48,776 nt of DNA. Origin: MW101C3 sp943367595. Lineage in GTDB: Bacteria > Cyanobacteriota > Cyanobacteriia > PCC-6307 > Cyanobiaceae. The notes beneath the pieces were generated by a model. The model saw only the letters and a program-made list of their open reading frames with translations. It was not told the origin of the DNA and ran no database searches. Shown here one piece after another: positions 1 to 7,489 of the stretch. Location of the stretch: contig CALRJS020000027.1 of assembly GCA_943367595.1 (NCBI GenBank), forward strand, positions 1 to 48,776, given 5' to 3'. A program made the translations under genes and the position numbers. Numbering within the stretch: position 1 is the stretch's first letter; each line of letters starts with the position of its first letter.

Positions 1-72
1 CTCGGTGCCGTAGAGCTGGATGAACTCGGGCAGCGACAGGCCTGCCTGAAACTGGATTCGATTCATGGCCAT
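1..72 (-). CDS. IS1595-family transposase, N-terminus only (runs off the left edge)
   Basis: The reverse strand reads an ATG at 72 followed by MAMNRIQFQAGLSLPEFIQL and then YGTE up to the window edge. This matches the conserved opening of IS1595-type DDE transposases, in which the xNRxQFQxGLS...F...YGTE stretch precedes a zinc-binding domain. Only 24 codons are visible, so an intact catalytic domain cannot be judged. A second in-frame ATG lies at 66. The gene points out of the island, so the bases just right of 72 should hold the end of the insertion sequence. A GTAC-AT-GTGTAC near-palindrome lies at about 88-98, but I could not fix the terminal repeat. Confidence 0.7.
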   Translation of the reverse strand, partial: MAMNRIQFQAGLSLPEFIQLYGTE

Positions 73-130
73 GGCGGGCACTGCTAGTACATGTGTACCA
101 GCTTAGGCGGGAAAGGCCTGCGGACGGAGC

Positions 131-490
131 TTGCTACCTAATCAAGTCAACGAATGGCTCACCGACTACGACGTGCTCCCCTCTGGCGAGGTGTTACCTG
201 GCAGTGATCCGGTGATCATCTGCTGCTGCCATGCCGCCTACCCCTCGGAAGGCCGTGGTGGCTTTCGTGATGGCACCGGCCTCCGCCGCATCGAAACCTC
301 CGCCGGTGCACGCCTGATCGGCTGCGAGATCGGCCAGGACGCCATCGCTCACATCCACCGCGTCCGCCGGCAGCGCGCCATGGAGGCCGTGCCAGCCATT
401 GCGCAGCAGGCCCGCGCCCTGCAGGCCATCCAAGGCGCCTCACCGATCCCCATCGGCCAGGTGCTGCCCTCCATGCCCGGGAGCCTCTGA
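131..490 (+). CDS. Hypothetical protein, possibly 5'-truncated by the IS
   Basis: A 119-codon frame starting at TTG 131 and ending four bases into the next gene's neighbourhood (its TGA overlaps the ATG at 490). No known domain is recognised; the middle and C-terminal part is Ala/Gln-rich and probably helical. The frame stays open upstream to a TAG at 104-106, directly beside the IS1595 end. The native start may therefore have been removed by the insertion, leaving TTG 131 as a substitute. It is the first member of a closely packed forward operon of small genes up to 3193, typical of phage early or accessory genes. Confidence 0.5.
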   Translation: MLPNQVNEWLTDYDVLPSGEVLPGSDPVIICCCHAAYPSEGRGGFRDGTGLRRIETSAGARLIGCEIGQDAIAHIHRVRRQRAMEAVPAIAQQARALQAIQGASPIPIGQVLPSMPGSL

Positions 491-936
491 TGGCCACCAG
501 CAAGACCACCATCACCAGCTCTGCGCTCTGCAGGTCTCTGCCCCCTGTTGGGGCTGTTCTGCTCTGCCAAGAAACACCAGCGGCCGCGGCCTACCCGGTG
601 ACCGTTGAGAAGCACCTGGGCCGCTACTTCTACGCCGGCGGCCACCGCTTCCACGTCTTCGATGACTGGGCCGCCGGTGGCCTAAATCCCACCTGGCGAA
701 CGGCGGCTGCCCTTGTCACGCTGCTGAGCGATGAGGAGGCCGCACAGATCCAGGAGGCCACAACCCCTCTGCACCTCACGGTGACCTACGAGGTCGGCAT
801 GGATCTTGCCAGCGGCAGCTATGGCGTCCTGATAAAAGCCCCCACGACCCCGCCAGGCCCTGCAGCACCCGGCCGCGGCGTGTGGCGGCCCCCAGCACCA
901 CCAGCTGGCCCGGATGAACCCACCGAAACCTGGTAA
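490..936 (+). CDS. Hypothetical phage-type protein
   Basis: A 148-residue frame whose ATG overlaps the previous stop (TGATG). The central part (YPVTVEKHLGRYFYAGG, HRFHVFDDWAAGG) looks like a folded alpha/beta domain, and the last 35 residues are Pro-rich and probably disordered. No transmembrane segment or catalytic motif is seen and no family is recognised. Translational overlap with its neighbour and the high GC shared with the operon support it as a real gene. Confidence 0.5.
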   Translation: MATSKTTITSSALCRSLPPVGAVLLCQETPAAAAYPVTVEKHLGRYFYAGGHRFHVFDDWAAGGLNPTWRTAAALVTLLSDEEAAQIQEATTPLHLTVTYEVGMDLASGSYGVLIKAPTTPPGPAAPGRGVWRPPAPPAGPDEPTETW

Positions 937-966
937 CCCCCACCCCTGTCCCACATCCTTCGACCC

Positions 967-1140
967 ATGCTCGTCTTCTGCAAAACCAGCCAGGTGCGTC
1001 GCGGCGGCTGCCGCTGGACCTGGCCCCTGTGCGGCGGTTGGGAGGTGCGCTGGCAGCGCCTCGGCTGCTCGATCGTCGCTGAGCTCCCCCGTCCCCTCAC
1101 CCCTCGCCCTCCCCAACGCGGGAGCAACTGGCCATGGTGA
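967..1140 (+). CDS. Small Trp/Cys/Arg-rich hypothetical protein (57 aa)
   Basis: ATG 967 opens a 57-codon frame ending in TGA at 1138-1140. It begins MLVFCKTSQVRRGGCRWTWP and ends in RGSNWPW, with four Cys and six Trp. Its end overlaps the next gene's ATG in an ATGGTGA junction, the same overlap style as the rest of the operon. It fills the otherwise empty gap between 936 and 1134. Function unknown; the Cys residues could bind metal, but that is a guess. Confidence 0.45.
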   Translation: MLVFCKTSQVRRGGCRWTWPLCGGWEVRWQRLGCSIVAELPRPLTPRPPQRGSNWPW

Positions 1141-1811
1141 CCACCCTCCTTCGGCCACAGCCCACCGCCTGGCTGCCGACCCATGACCACCCGGTCCAAC
1201 CGGCCGCGGCTGGTGGCTTCACCAGCACCTCTGGCGAGCAGCTGATCTCAGCCCATGACGTGCTGAACCGCGTCTATCCCCACCACCCGCTCCACTCGCA
1301 ACGCAACCCGGTGGTGCGCCGGGCCTGTGTGGCCTACGCCAACAGCGTGCACAACCCGGATGTGAACAGCACCGGCCCCTGGGCGCCGGCGGTGTCGCCC
1401 TTCACCGATCACCTCACCACGATCACCCCGCTGGTGCAGCACCGCTTCTGGGAGCAGCTGGAGGTGCTGGCGGCCCCGATCCACCTGCGCCACCGCCGGC
1501 TGCCGCTGGCGACCACTGCAGAGCTGCTGGTGCGCTTCCGCACCGGCGGTGATCTGGGCATCGGCATCTGCCAGACAGCCCCGCGGGAACACCTCAACCC
1601 GATGCACCTCGAGGCTGAGGTGGGCGCCGCCGTCGCCCTGCTGGCGGACACCTGGGGATGGTTCCCCACCCGCAGCTTCCTGATCTACTGCCGGCCAGAG
1701 CAGACCACGGTGGAGCTGGTGGACGTCGATCGGGCCCTCGGCCGCTGGATTGATGCGGTGGATGTCTACCGCTGGACCGCGAAGAACCTCGGCTGGGAGA
1801 AGCGGCTATGA
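1134..1811 (+). CDS. Hypothetical protein (225 aa)
   Basis: A 225-residue frame from ATG 1134 whose end overlaps the following ATG by four bases (ATGA). Visible stretches include LLVRFRTGGDLGIGICQTAP and a C-terminal segment rich in Trp (DVYRWTAKNLGWEKRL). No membrane segment is apparent. I do not recognise the family; it looks like a soluble accessory protein of a phage or island. The first 30 codons before AAAGGFTSTSGEQ may be non-native if translation starts later. Confidence 0.5.
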   Translation: MVTTLLRPQPTAWLPTHDHPVQPAAAGGFTSTSGEQLISAHDVLNRVYPHHPLHSQRNPVVRRACVAYANSVHNPDVNSTGPWAPAVSPFTDHLTTITPLVQHRFWEQLEVLAAPIHLRHRRLPLATTAELLVRFRTGGDLGIGICQTAPREHLNPMHLEAEVGAAVALLADTWGWFPTRSFLIYCRPEQTTVELVDVDRALGRWIDAVDVYRWTAKNLGWEKRL

Positions 1812-2053
1812 GCCCACAGAAGCGCGACTGGCGCATGGTGCCCGTGTGGGTCTGGTTCGTCGGCGAGGCCGTCTGGCGCCGCATGCGCATGCGTGAGATC
1901 GACATCCACCTGATCGGCTCCCCCACAGCCCTGATCCAGGTGGAGAGCGACGAGTACGCCCCCACGCCAATGCCTGGCTGGCGGGTGACGCAGCAACGGC
2001 CAGGCGATCAGGGGCCCACCTTCCGGGCGCCAGTCACCAGCGGGGGGAAGTGA
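1808..2053 (+). CDS. Small hypothetical protein (81 aa)
   Basis: Starts in the ATGA overlap with the previous gene and ends in a TGATG overlap with the next, so it is translationally coupled on both sides. The protein is basic at its N-terminus (SPQKRDWRMVPVWVWFVGEAVWRRMRMRE) with a Trp-rich hydrophobic patch, followed by a probable beta-rich tail. No family is recognised. Confidence 0.45.
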   Translation: MSPQKRDWRMVPVWVWFVGEAVWRRMRMREIDIHLIGSPTALIQVESDEYAPTPMPGWRVTQQRPGDQGPTFRAPVTSGGK

Positions 2054-2322
2054 TGGCCGAGATCATCCTCGATCGCCCCGACGGCCCGTTCGGACCTCCT
2101 TACCCCGCATGGCTTGTGGTGCGCCAGCCGGAAGGCGTCATCGACCCCATGGTGATCAGCTTCCGCAAGGTGGGTAGGAACGGCAACCTGCTCAACCAGA
2201 CAGCACGCTGGACACCTCTGGGCTGGGATCCCAAGCGCTGGCAGCCCAAGCCCCCCAAGGTGCCGCAGTGGGTCATCGACAGGGCCGTTGTCCACATGCT
2301 CCAGCTGGAGGTGCCGTCGTGA
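2053..2322 (+). CDS. Small hypothetical protein (about 89 aa)
   Basis: ATG 2053 overlaps the preceding TGA by one base; a GTG at 2050 would add one residue. The protein opens MAEIILDRPDGPFGPPYPAW and contains a Lys/Pro/Trp-rich stretch (DPKRWQPKPPKVPQW). No domain is recognised. Its stop overlaps the next gene's GTG start in a GTGA junction. Confidence 0.45.
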   Translation: MAEIILDRPDGPFGPPYPAWLVVRQPEGVIDPMVISFRKVGRNGNLLNQTARWTPLGWDPKRWQPKPPKVPQWVIDRAVVHMLQLEVPS

Positions 2323-2585
2323 CCGAGCTCATCGATCACCTGCTGGAGCGCAAACACCAGCTGTGGAACAGCGAAATCATCGACTGCCTAACCCTCGCCC
2401 GCCTCAACCCTGACCCAGCAACCCGCATCCAACCGGCGGAACTGGCCAAGCACCTGGGGCTGAGCAGCACCCGCTATCTCTCCTCCCGCATGCGCCGCCT
2501 GAAGCGCAAAGACCTGGTGGCCTACGAGATCGGGATCCCCTTCCAGCCCGGCTACCGCATCACTCGCGTGGGGCCGCCGGCATGA
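2319..2585 (+). CDS. Winged-helix DNA-binding protein, MarR/phage regulator-like
   Basis: I chose GTG 2319 because its GTGA overlaps the upstream stop; a longer start at 2268 would run through the previous gene. The 88-residue product has a helix-turn-helix layout: RIQPAELAKHLGLSSTRYLS followed by a basic recognition-helix region (SRMRRLKRKDLVAYE) and a wing-like GYRITRVG end. This is the topology of small winged-helix regulators. It sits directly before another DNA-binding protein and may regulate the early operon or the gene at 3346. The exact family is uncertain. Confidence 0.55.
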   Translation: MTELIDHLLERKHQLWNSEIIDCLTLARLNPDPATRIQPAELAKHLGLSSTRYLSSRMRRLKRKDLVAYEIGIPFQPGYRITRVGPPA

Positions 2586-3193
2586 AGAGCGGCACCGCCT
2601 GGAGCAAGGAAGAGGTGGCCAAGCTGGAGGCGCTGGCTGGTGACTACCCGCGCCTGCTGCTGTTCAAGCTCTACCGGCACTGGGCCACCCAGCATGGCTA
2701 CCAGCACCGCACCAATGATGCGATCGAGGCGGCGGCCTACCACCGGGGCATCTCGTTGCAGGCCACCGGCGAATGGCTGACGGTGCATCGCATCGCCCAG
2801 ATCCTCGACATCTCCCACGACTGCCCAGACAAGTGGGTGAGCCGTGGTCTGCTGCCTGCCAGTCGCTATGGCAGCGGTGATGAGCCCGTTGTGCGCTACG
2901 TCCGGCGCAAGGATGTGGTGGCCCTGGCCAAGCGTCAGCCAGCGCTGTTCGGTGGCATCCCTGCCGCAAAGCTCAACTGCCTGCTGGAAGACGAGGACCT
3001 GGCGGAGGAGATCGCGACCACTTACACCCGCCGGCCTTGGTATCGCCAGCCGGTGGTGTGCAGAGAAACCGGCCGGCGCTTTCCCAGCGTCCGAGAGGCA
3101 GCTCGAACGGTGTTTATCTGTCGTCAGTCGATCATCTACTCGATCAAGACCGGCGGCACTGCTGCTGGTTACCACTGGGAGCGGGCGGCATGA
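2582..3193 (+). CDS. DNA-binding protein with central HTH and C-terminal NUMOD1-like motif
   Basis: The 203-residue product overlaps the upstream stop by four bases. Residues 5-50 resemble a SANT/Myb-like helical segment (WSKEEVAKLEALAGDYP). Residues 64-100 form an HTH (LTVHRIAQILDISHDCPDKW). The C-terminal 45 residues read VVCRETGRRFPSVREAARTV then an IIYSIKTGGTAAGYHW end, the pattern of NUMOD1 modules (etG..F.S..eAAr...i....I...i..g....G..W). NUMOD1 normally accompanies GIY-YIG or HNH homing endonucleases. No nuclease motif is present here, so it may be a DNA-binding remnant or a standalone phage regulator. A GIY-YIG gene lies 13.6 kb away at 16773. Confidence 0.6.
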   Translation: MKSGTAWSKEEVAKLEALAGDYPRLLLFKLYRHWATQHGYQHRTNDAIEAAAYHRGISLQATGEWLTVHRIAQILDISHDCPDKWVSRGLLPASRYGSGDEPVVRYVRRKDVVALAKRQPALFGGIPAAKLNCLLEDEDLAEEIATTYTRRPWYRQPVVCRETGRRFPSVREAARTVFICRQSIIYSIKTGGTAAGYHWERAA

Positions 3194-3286
3194 CCGCTGC
3201 GCCAGCGCCTCAAATCCCTGATCAGTACTGAGTTGAGGCCATCACGAAGCGGCGCCATTGTGACCTAGTAATGGGTGCTAGTGTTC

Positions 3287-3327
3287 GGTTGTTGGGAAGG
3301 CTGAGCGTAGCCGCCCCGCAACCAACC
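3287..3327 (+). promoter_or_regulatory. Imperfect inverted repeat upstream of the helicase-methyltransferase
   Basis: GGTTGTTGGG (3287-3296) and the mirrored CCCCGCAACCAACC (3314-3327) form a long imperfect stem, with an inner GGCT/AGCC pair (about 3299-3312). It lies 19 bases before the ATG at 3346, in the 152-base gap after the NUMOD1 gene. It could be a terminator for the early operon or a regulatory hairpin or operator for the methyltransferase. No T-run follows, so a classical intrinsic terminator is unlikely. Confidence 0.4.
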
Positions 3328-3345
3328 TGACTGACAACGCACCTG

Positions 3346-5895
3346 ATGGGAAACACCCGCCCCCCAGCTCGCGCGGATCTGAGCTTCTCGCGCGACTACG
3401 AAGCCTTCATCAAGGCAAAGGCCCGTCTGGCGCCCACCCTTGGCTTCCATGTGGAGCCCGATCAGATCCATCCGATCCTCATGCCCCATCAGCGCGACGC
3501 TGTTCAGTGGGCCTGTGCTGGCGGCCGGCGCGCGCTGTTCGAGGCCTTTGGCCTGGGCAAGAGCGTCCAGCAGATCGAGATCCTCAGGCTGTGCCAGCAG
3601 CATGCCGGCGGGCCGGTGTTGATCGTGCTGCCCCTGGGTGTGCGACAGGAGTTCAGGCGCGACGCCGCGATGCTGGGCGTTCAAACGCGGTTCATCAAGT
3701 CCGACGCCGAGATTGACGGCACATTCGCTGGCATTCATCTCACCAACTATGAGCCGGTCCGAGACGGCAAGCTGACGCCTGCAAAGTTCACCGCTGTCAG
3801 CCTTGATGAGGCATCGGTGTTGCGCTCGTTTGGCAGCAAGACCTATCAGACCTTTCTCTCCCTGTTCGATCGGGTCCGCTACCGGTTTGTTGCCACTGCC
3901 ACGCCATCGCCCAACCGCTACAAGGAGCTGATCCATTACGCCGGCTTCCTTGGCGTCATGGACACTGGACAAGCGCTGACACGCTGGTTCAAGCGGGACA
4001 GCACTCAAGCCAACAACCTCACGCTCTACCCGCACAAAGAGCAAGAGTTCTGGCTATGGATGGCCAGCTGGGCGCTGTTTCTGCAGCGTCCCTCAGATCT
4101 TAACTACGCCGATGACGGCTACGTGTTGCCTGACATCAAGGTTCACTATGTCGAGGTGGCCGTTGATCACAACATGGCCAAGCCTGACCGGGACGGTCAA
4201 GGCAACATGTTTCGTGATGCTGCGCTCGGGATCACCGATGCCAGCAAAGAGAAGCGAGACACGCTGACCGATCGCGTCGCAGCAGCAAAGGCCATTGTTG
4301 ACGCGCACCCGGATTCGCATTGGATCCTGTGGCACGACCTGGAGGCCGAGCGCCACGCCATCAAGGCGGCCATCCCCGAAGCGGTCAGCATCTACGGCAG
4401 CCAAGACCTGGACGAGCGCGAACAGTCGATCGTCGACTTCTCAGAGGGCAAGTTCCGCATCCTCTCGGCCAAGCCGGTGATTGCCGGCAGCGGCTGCAAC
4501 TTTCAGCGCCATTGCCACCGCGCCATCTACGTGGGCATCGGCTTCAAGTTCAACGACTTCATTCAGAGCCTGCACCGCATTCAGCGGTTCCAGCAAAGCC
4601 GACCCGTTGAGGTGTGGATCATCCATGCCGAAAGCGAGCGCACGGTGCTCAAGACACTTCAAGAGAAGTGGACCCGTCACATCGAAATGGTCCAACGCAT
4701 GAGCGACATCATCAAAGAGCATGGCCTCAGTAAGACGGCCATGGCATCAGTGCTCACAAGGTCGATCGGGATTGAACGCATCGAGGTCAGCGGCCCCGGC
4801 TGGCTTGTAGCCAACAATGATTGTGTGAAGGAGGTGGAGATCATGGATGCCAACAGCGTCGGCCTGATCGTCACCAGTATCCCATTTTCCAATCATTACG
4901 AATACAGCCCGAGCTACAACGACTTTGGGCACACCGACAACAACGAGCATTTCTGGCAGCAGATGGACTTCCTGACGCCAGGACTACTGAAGGTGCTTAA
5001 GCCTGGCCGGATCGCCGCTGTCCACGTGAAGGACAGGATCAACTTCGGCAACGTCACCGGTGCAGGCATTCCAACCGTGAGCCCGTTTCACGCGGAGACC
5101 ATCTTTCACTACCGAAAGCATGGCTTCGACTTTATGGGCATGATCACGGTCGTCACAGACGTGGTCAGGGAAAACAACCAGACCTATCGGCTCGGATGGT
5201 CTGAACAGTGCAAAGATGGCAGCAAGATGGGCGTCGGCTCGCCTGAGTACATCTGCATCTTCCACAAGCCTCAGACGGACCGCAGTAAAGGCTATGCCGA
5301 TGAGCCGATTGTCAAGTCAAAGGCGGCTTACACCCGTGCTCGCTGGCAGGTTGATGCTCACGCTTTCTGGCGCAGCAGCGGCAACCGTGCGCTCACTGTT
5401 GATGAGCTGTGCCAGCTTGGACCTGATCAACTGGCCACGATCTATACCCGGCACAGCCTGGAGAGCATCTACGACTACGAATCACACGTGCGGATCGGTG
5501 AAGAGCTGGACGCACGCGGCGCCCTGCCGTCTACGTTCATGTCGCTGGCACCTGGCAGCCATGCTGATCACGTTTGGCACGACGTGAACCGGATGCTGAC
5601 ACTGAACGGGCAGCAATCGAAGCGAGGGTTGGAACAGCACATCTGCCCTCTTCAGATCGACATTGTGGACCGTCTGATCACCCGCTATTCCAACGAGAAT
5701 GATCTGGTGTTCGACCCATTCGGGGGCCTGTTCACGGTTCCATGCCGTGCTCTCAGGCTGGGAAGGCAAGGCAGGGCGGCCGAGCTCTCTACGAGCTACT
5801 TCTTGGACGGTGTGAAGCACGTTCAAGCTGAGGAGCGCAAGGTATCGATGCCGACTCTGTTTGACCTGGCGGCATGTACTGAAGCAGTTGCATGA
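3346..5895 (+). CDS. SNF2/DEAD-type helicase fused to a beta-class DNA methyltransferase
   Basis: The 849-residue product has two halves. Residues 40-450 are a superfamily 2 helicase: Walker A-like FGLGKS (68-73), Walker B SLDEAS (152-157), motif III ATATPSP (183-189) and motif VI IQSLHRIQRF (406-415). Residues 480-849 are a methyltransferase of permuted (beta) order: catalytic IVTSIPF (508-514) first, SAM-binding DPFGG (790-794) last, with a putative target domain between. TSIPF replaces the usual TSPPY/DPPY, and DPFGGLFT replaces DPFxGxGT, so activity may be altered. GC is visibly lower than in the packaging genes, suggesting later acquisition. No restriction endonuclease is adjacent. Helicase-methyltransferase proteins in phages, such as P1 DarB, protect against type I restriction; that role is inferred here. 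The tail contains MPTLFDLA, weakly like a sliding-clamp-binding motif. Confidence 0.8.
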   Translation: MGNTRPPARADLSFSRDYEAFIKAKARLAPTLGFHVEPDQIHPILMPHQRDAVQWACAGGRRALFEAFGLGKSVQQIEILRLCQQHAGGPVLIVLPLGVRQEFRRDAAMLGVQTRFIKSDAEIDGTFAGIHLTNYEPVRDGKLTPAKFTAVSLDEASVLRSFGSKTYQTFLSLFDRVRYRFVATATPSPNRYKELIHYAGFLGVMDTGQALTRWFKRDSTQANNLTLYPHKEQEFWLWMASWALFLQRPSDLNYADDGYVLPDIKVHYVEVAVDHNMAKPDRDGQGNMFRDAALGITDASKEKRDTLTDRVAAAKAIVDAHPDSHWILWHDLEAERHAIKAAIPEAVSIYGSQDLDEREQSIVDFSEGKFRILSAKPVIAGSGCNFQRHCHRAIYVGIGFKFNDFIQSLHRIQRFQQSRPVEVWIIHAESERTVLKTLQEKWTRHIEMVQRMSDIIKEHGLSKTAMASVLTRSIGIERIEVSGPGWLVANNDCVKEVEIMDANSVGLIVTSIPFSNHYEYSPSYNDFGHTDNNEHFWQQMDFLTPGLLKVLKPGRIAAVHVKDRINFGNVTGAGIPTVSPFHAETIFHYRKHGFDFMGMITVVTDVVRENNQTYRLGWSEQCKDGSKMGVGSPEYICIFHKPQTDRSKGYADEPIVKSKAAYTRARWQVDAHAFWRSSGNRALTVDELCQLGPDQLATIYTRHSLESIYDYESHVRIGEELDARGALPSTFMSLAPGSHADHVWHDVNRMLTLNGQQSKRGLEQHICPLQIDIVDRLITRYSNENDLVFDPFGGLFTVPCRALRLGRQGRAAELSTSYFLDGVKHVQAEERKVSMPTLFDLAACTEAVA

Positions 5896-6821
5896 GCCGG
5901 GTGACTGGGGGGGAGGGGGTGAACTGGCCACAGAGCAGCATCAACTGGGTCCTGCTGGGGATCCATCAGCAGTGGATCGACAAAGCGCCTCCCGAAGAGC
6001 TGGACGCTGAGCTTCTGGCCGTTCCAGACGATCCGGCGGATGAAATAGACGCTGACAATCCGCCACTGGTGTGAGCTGGCCCCCTGCCACGCCTCCCAGC
6101 TGCTGAACGTCTTGCCCCAGTTGTGACGCTGCAGCTCCGGGGGCTCCCCCAGCTGATCGCGGGCCAGCTGCACCCGGGCCGACATGGTGGGATAGTCCAT
6201 GCGGGCAAGGCCGGCATCATGCAGCCTCTGGCTCATGGCCAGATACTCCTCCAGCTGCTGCAGCCACTGCCGCTCCCGCTCCCGCTGGACCGGCGTGCGG
6301 TGCATGCACAGCCGGGCCAGCTCCGGCAGCCGGCGCTGCAGGGCCTCGAACACCGCCCGCTTCACCGTGGAGTCCTGCACCCAGTCGCGCCGCCCGCTGG
6401 GTAGCCGGCAGGTGTTGCAGGACCAGCGGTGAGGGTTGGTCCACGACTTGCTGACCATGGGCCGGACCATCCGCCGCCCACAGCTGCAGGTCATCAGGCC
6501 ATCAAATAACTGAGGAGGACTGAATTGATAGTTCGCCTGTATTAGTCGATCGCCTAATGCAAGGTCAACCGGATCGGCAATGCGCTGCTTATTGGTTTCC
6601 CACCATTTCCGCAGTGGCCTTGTGGTTATGCCTGTGACCGCCGCCGCTGAGCGCCAGTAAAAGCCAGTTTGCAGCAGGGTTTCAAGCCGTGCAGGTCCAT
6701 CTACCTCTCTGTTAATTCGAGGGATGGGAGCAGCGCCGATAACAGGGAAATCCACTGAACCAATCCGCTGCATCAGGCAGTAACTACAGCGCGATTGCGC
6801 TACGTTGCCATTCAACTGCAA
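5823..6821 (-). pseudogene. Serine-recombinase fragment (zinc-ribbon/C-terminal part), catalytic domain missing
   Basis: The 332-residue reverse frame carries LFDGLMTCSCGRRMVRPM, then a WSCNTC pair about 25 residues later: the zinc beta-ribbon of large serine recombinases. A helical region follows (RQWLQQLEEYLAMSQRLHDA), as in their coiled-coil segments. The N-terminal resolvase domain with its catalytic Ser and Arg residues is absent, and only eight bases separate the start from the divergent ParB-like gene. It is therefore best read as a broken integrase. Its 3' end overlaps the helicase-methyltransferase end by 73 bases. The upstream third (6500-6821) has about 48% GC by line count and the rest about 72%, so the frame looks chimeric. 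The function is inferred from the zinc ribbon only. Confidence 0.5.
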
Positions 6822-6829
6822 TATGTGGC

Positions 6830-7486
6830 ATGGTTCGGCGCCGCACCCATCCCCTGGCCGCTGTCACCGGACCCACCGAGACCACGCTGGAGGCCCTGCT
6901 GCAGGACCCCAAGAACGCCCGGCGCCGCACGCCACGCAGCACGGCGATGATCGAGCGCAGCCTCCGGGAGTTCGGCGCCGCCCGCTCCCTGGTGGTCGAT
7001 GAGAACGGCACGATCCTGGCGGGCAACGGCACCGCCGAGGCGGCCGCGTCGATCGGCATCGACAAGGTGCTGGTGATCCCAGCTGATGGCCGCACCTTGG
7101 TGGCGGTGCAGCGCACCGATCTTTCCCCGGAGCAGAAGGCGGAATACGGCATCGCCGATAACCGCTCCAGTGACACATCGAGCTTCAGCGGCGAGGCCCT
7201 GAACCAGCTGCTGGAGGAGCACGCGGGCCTGGACCTGAGCCCCTGGTTCACCGACGACGAGTTCAAGGCCCTGGTGGATGACCTCGACCCACCCGACGAC
7301 GACCCCACGACCCCGGAGCCAGACGACAAGGCTCTGTCCGTCCAGCTGCGCTTCCCCGACCAGCAGGCCCTGAACGACTTCCAGCAGCTGCTGGCCCGCC
7401 TGGCCGAGGCCTTGCCGGAGGAGGAGAGCACGGAAGCCAGGCTGAGCCGTGCGGTGGAGGCCCTGCTGGCCCGCATCGGTCGCTGA
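6830..7486 (+). CDS. ParB-like (ParB/Srx) domain protein, phage packaging-module type
   Basis: The 218-residue product has an N-terminal ParB/sulfiredoxin-like domain: LLQDPKNARRRTPRSTAMIE, then VVDENGTILAGNGTAEAAAS containing the GNGxxxAA signature, then PADGRTLVAVQRTDLSPEQK. The C-terminal half has an Asp/Pro-rich linker and a helical tail. Such proteins commonly precede terminase genes in phages and are proposed to bind DNA or act as CTP switches or nucleases; the role here is inferred. It starts the packaging operon and is followed three bases later by the HTH protein. The ATG at 6830 was chosen as the first methionine in frame. Confidence 0.7.
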   Translation: MVRRRTHPLAAVTGPTETTLEALLQDPKNARRRTPRSTAMIERSLREFGAARSLVVDENGTILAGNGTAEAAASIGIDKVLVIPADGRTLVAVQRTDLSPEQKAEYGIADNRSSDTSSFSGEALNQLLEEHAGLDLSPWFTDDEFKALVDDLDPPDDDPTTPEPDDKALSVQLRFPDQQALNDFQQLLARLAEALPEEESTEARLSRAVEALLARIGR

Positions 7487-7489
7487 GCC

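Noticed and set aside
5892..6074. 60-codon + strand frame overlapping the methyltransferase stop by ATGA
   Set aside because: It is fully antisense to the recombinase fragment's C-terminal part and its composition looks like a mirror of that gene; only the overlap speaks for it.
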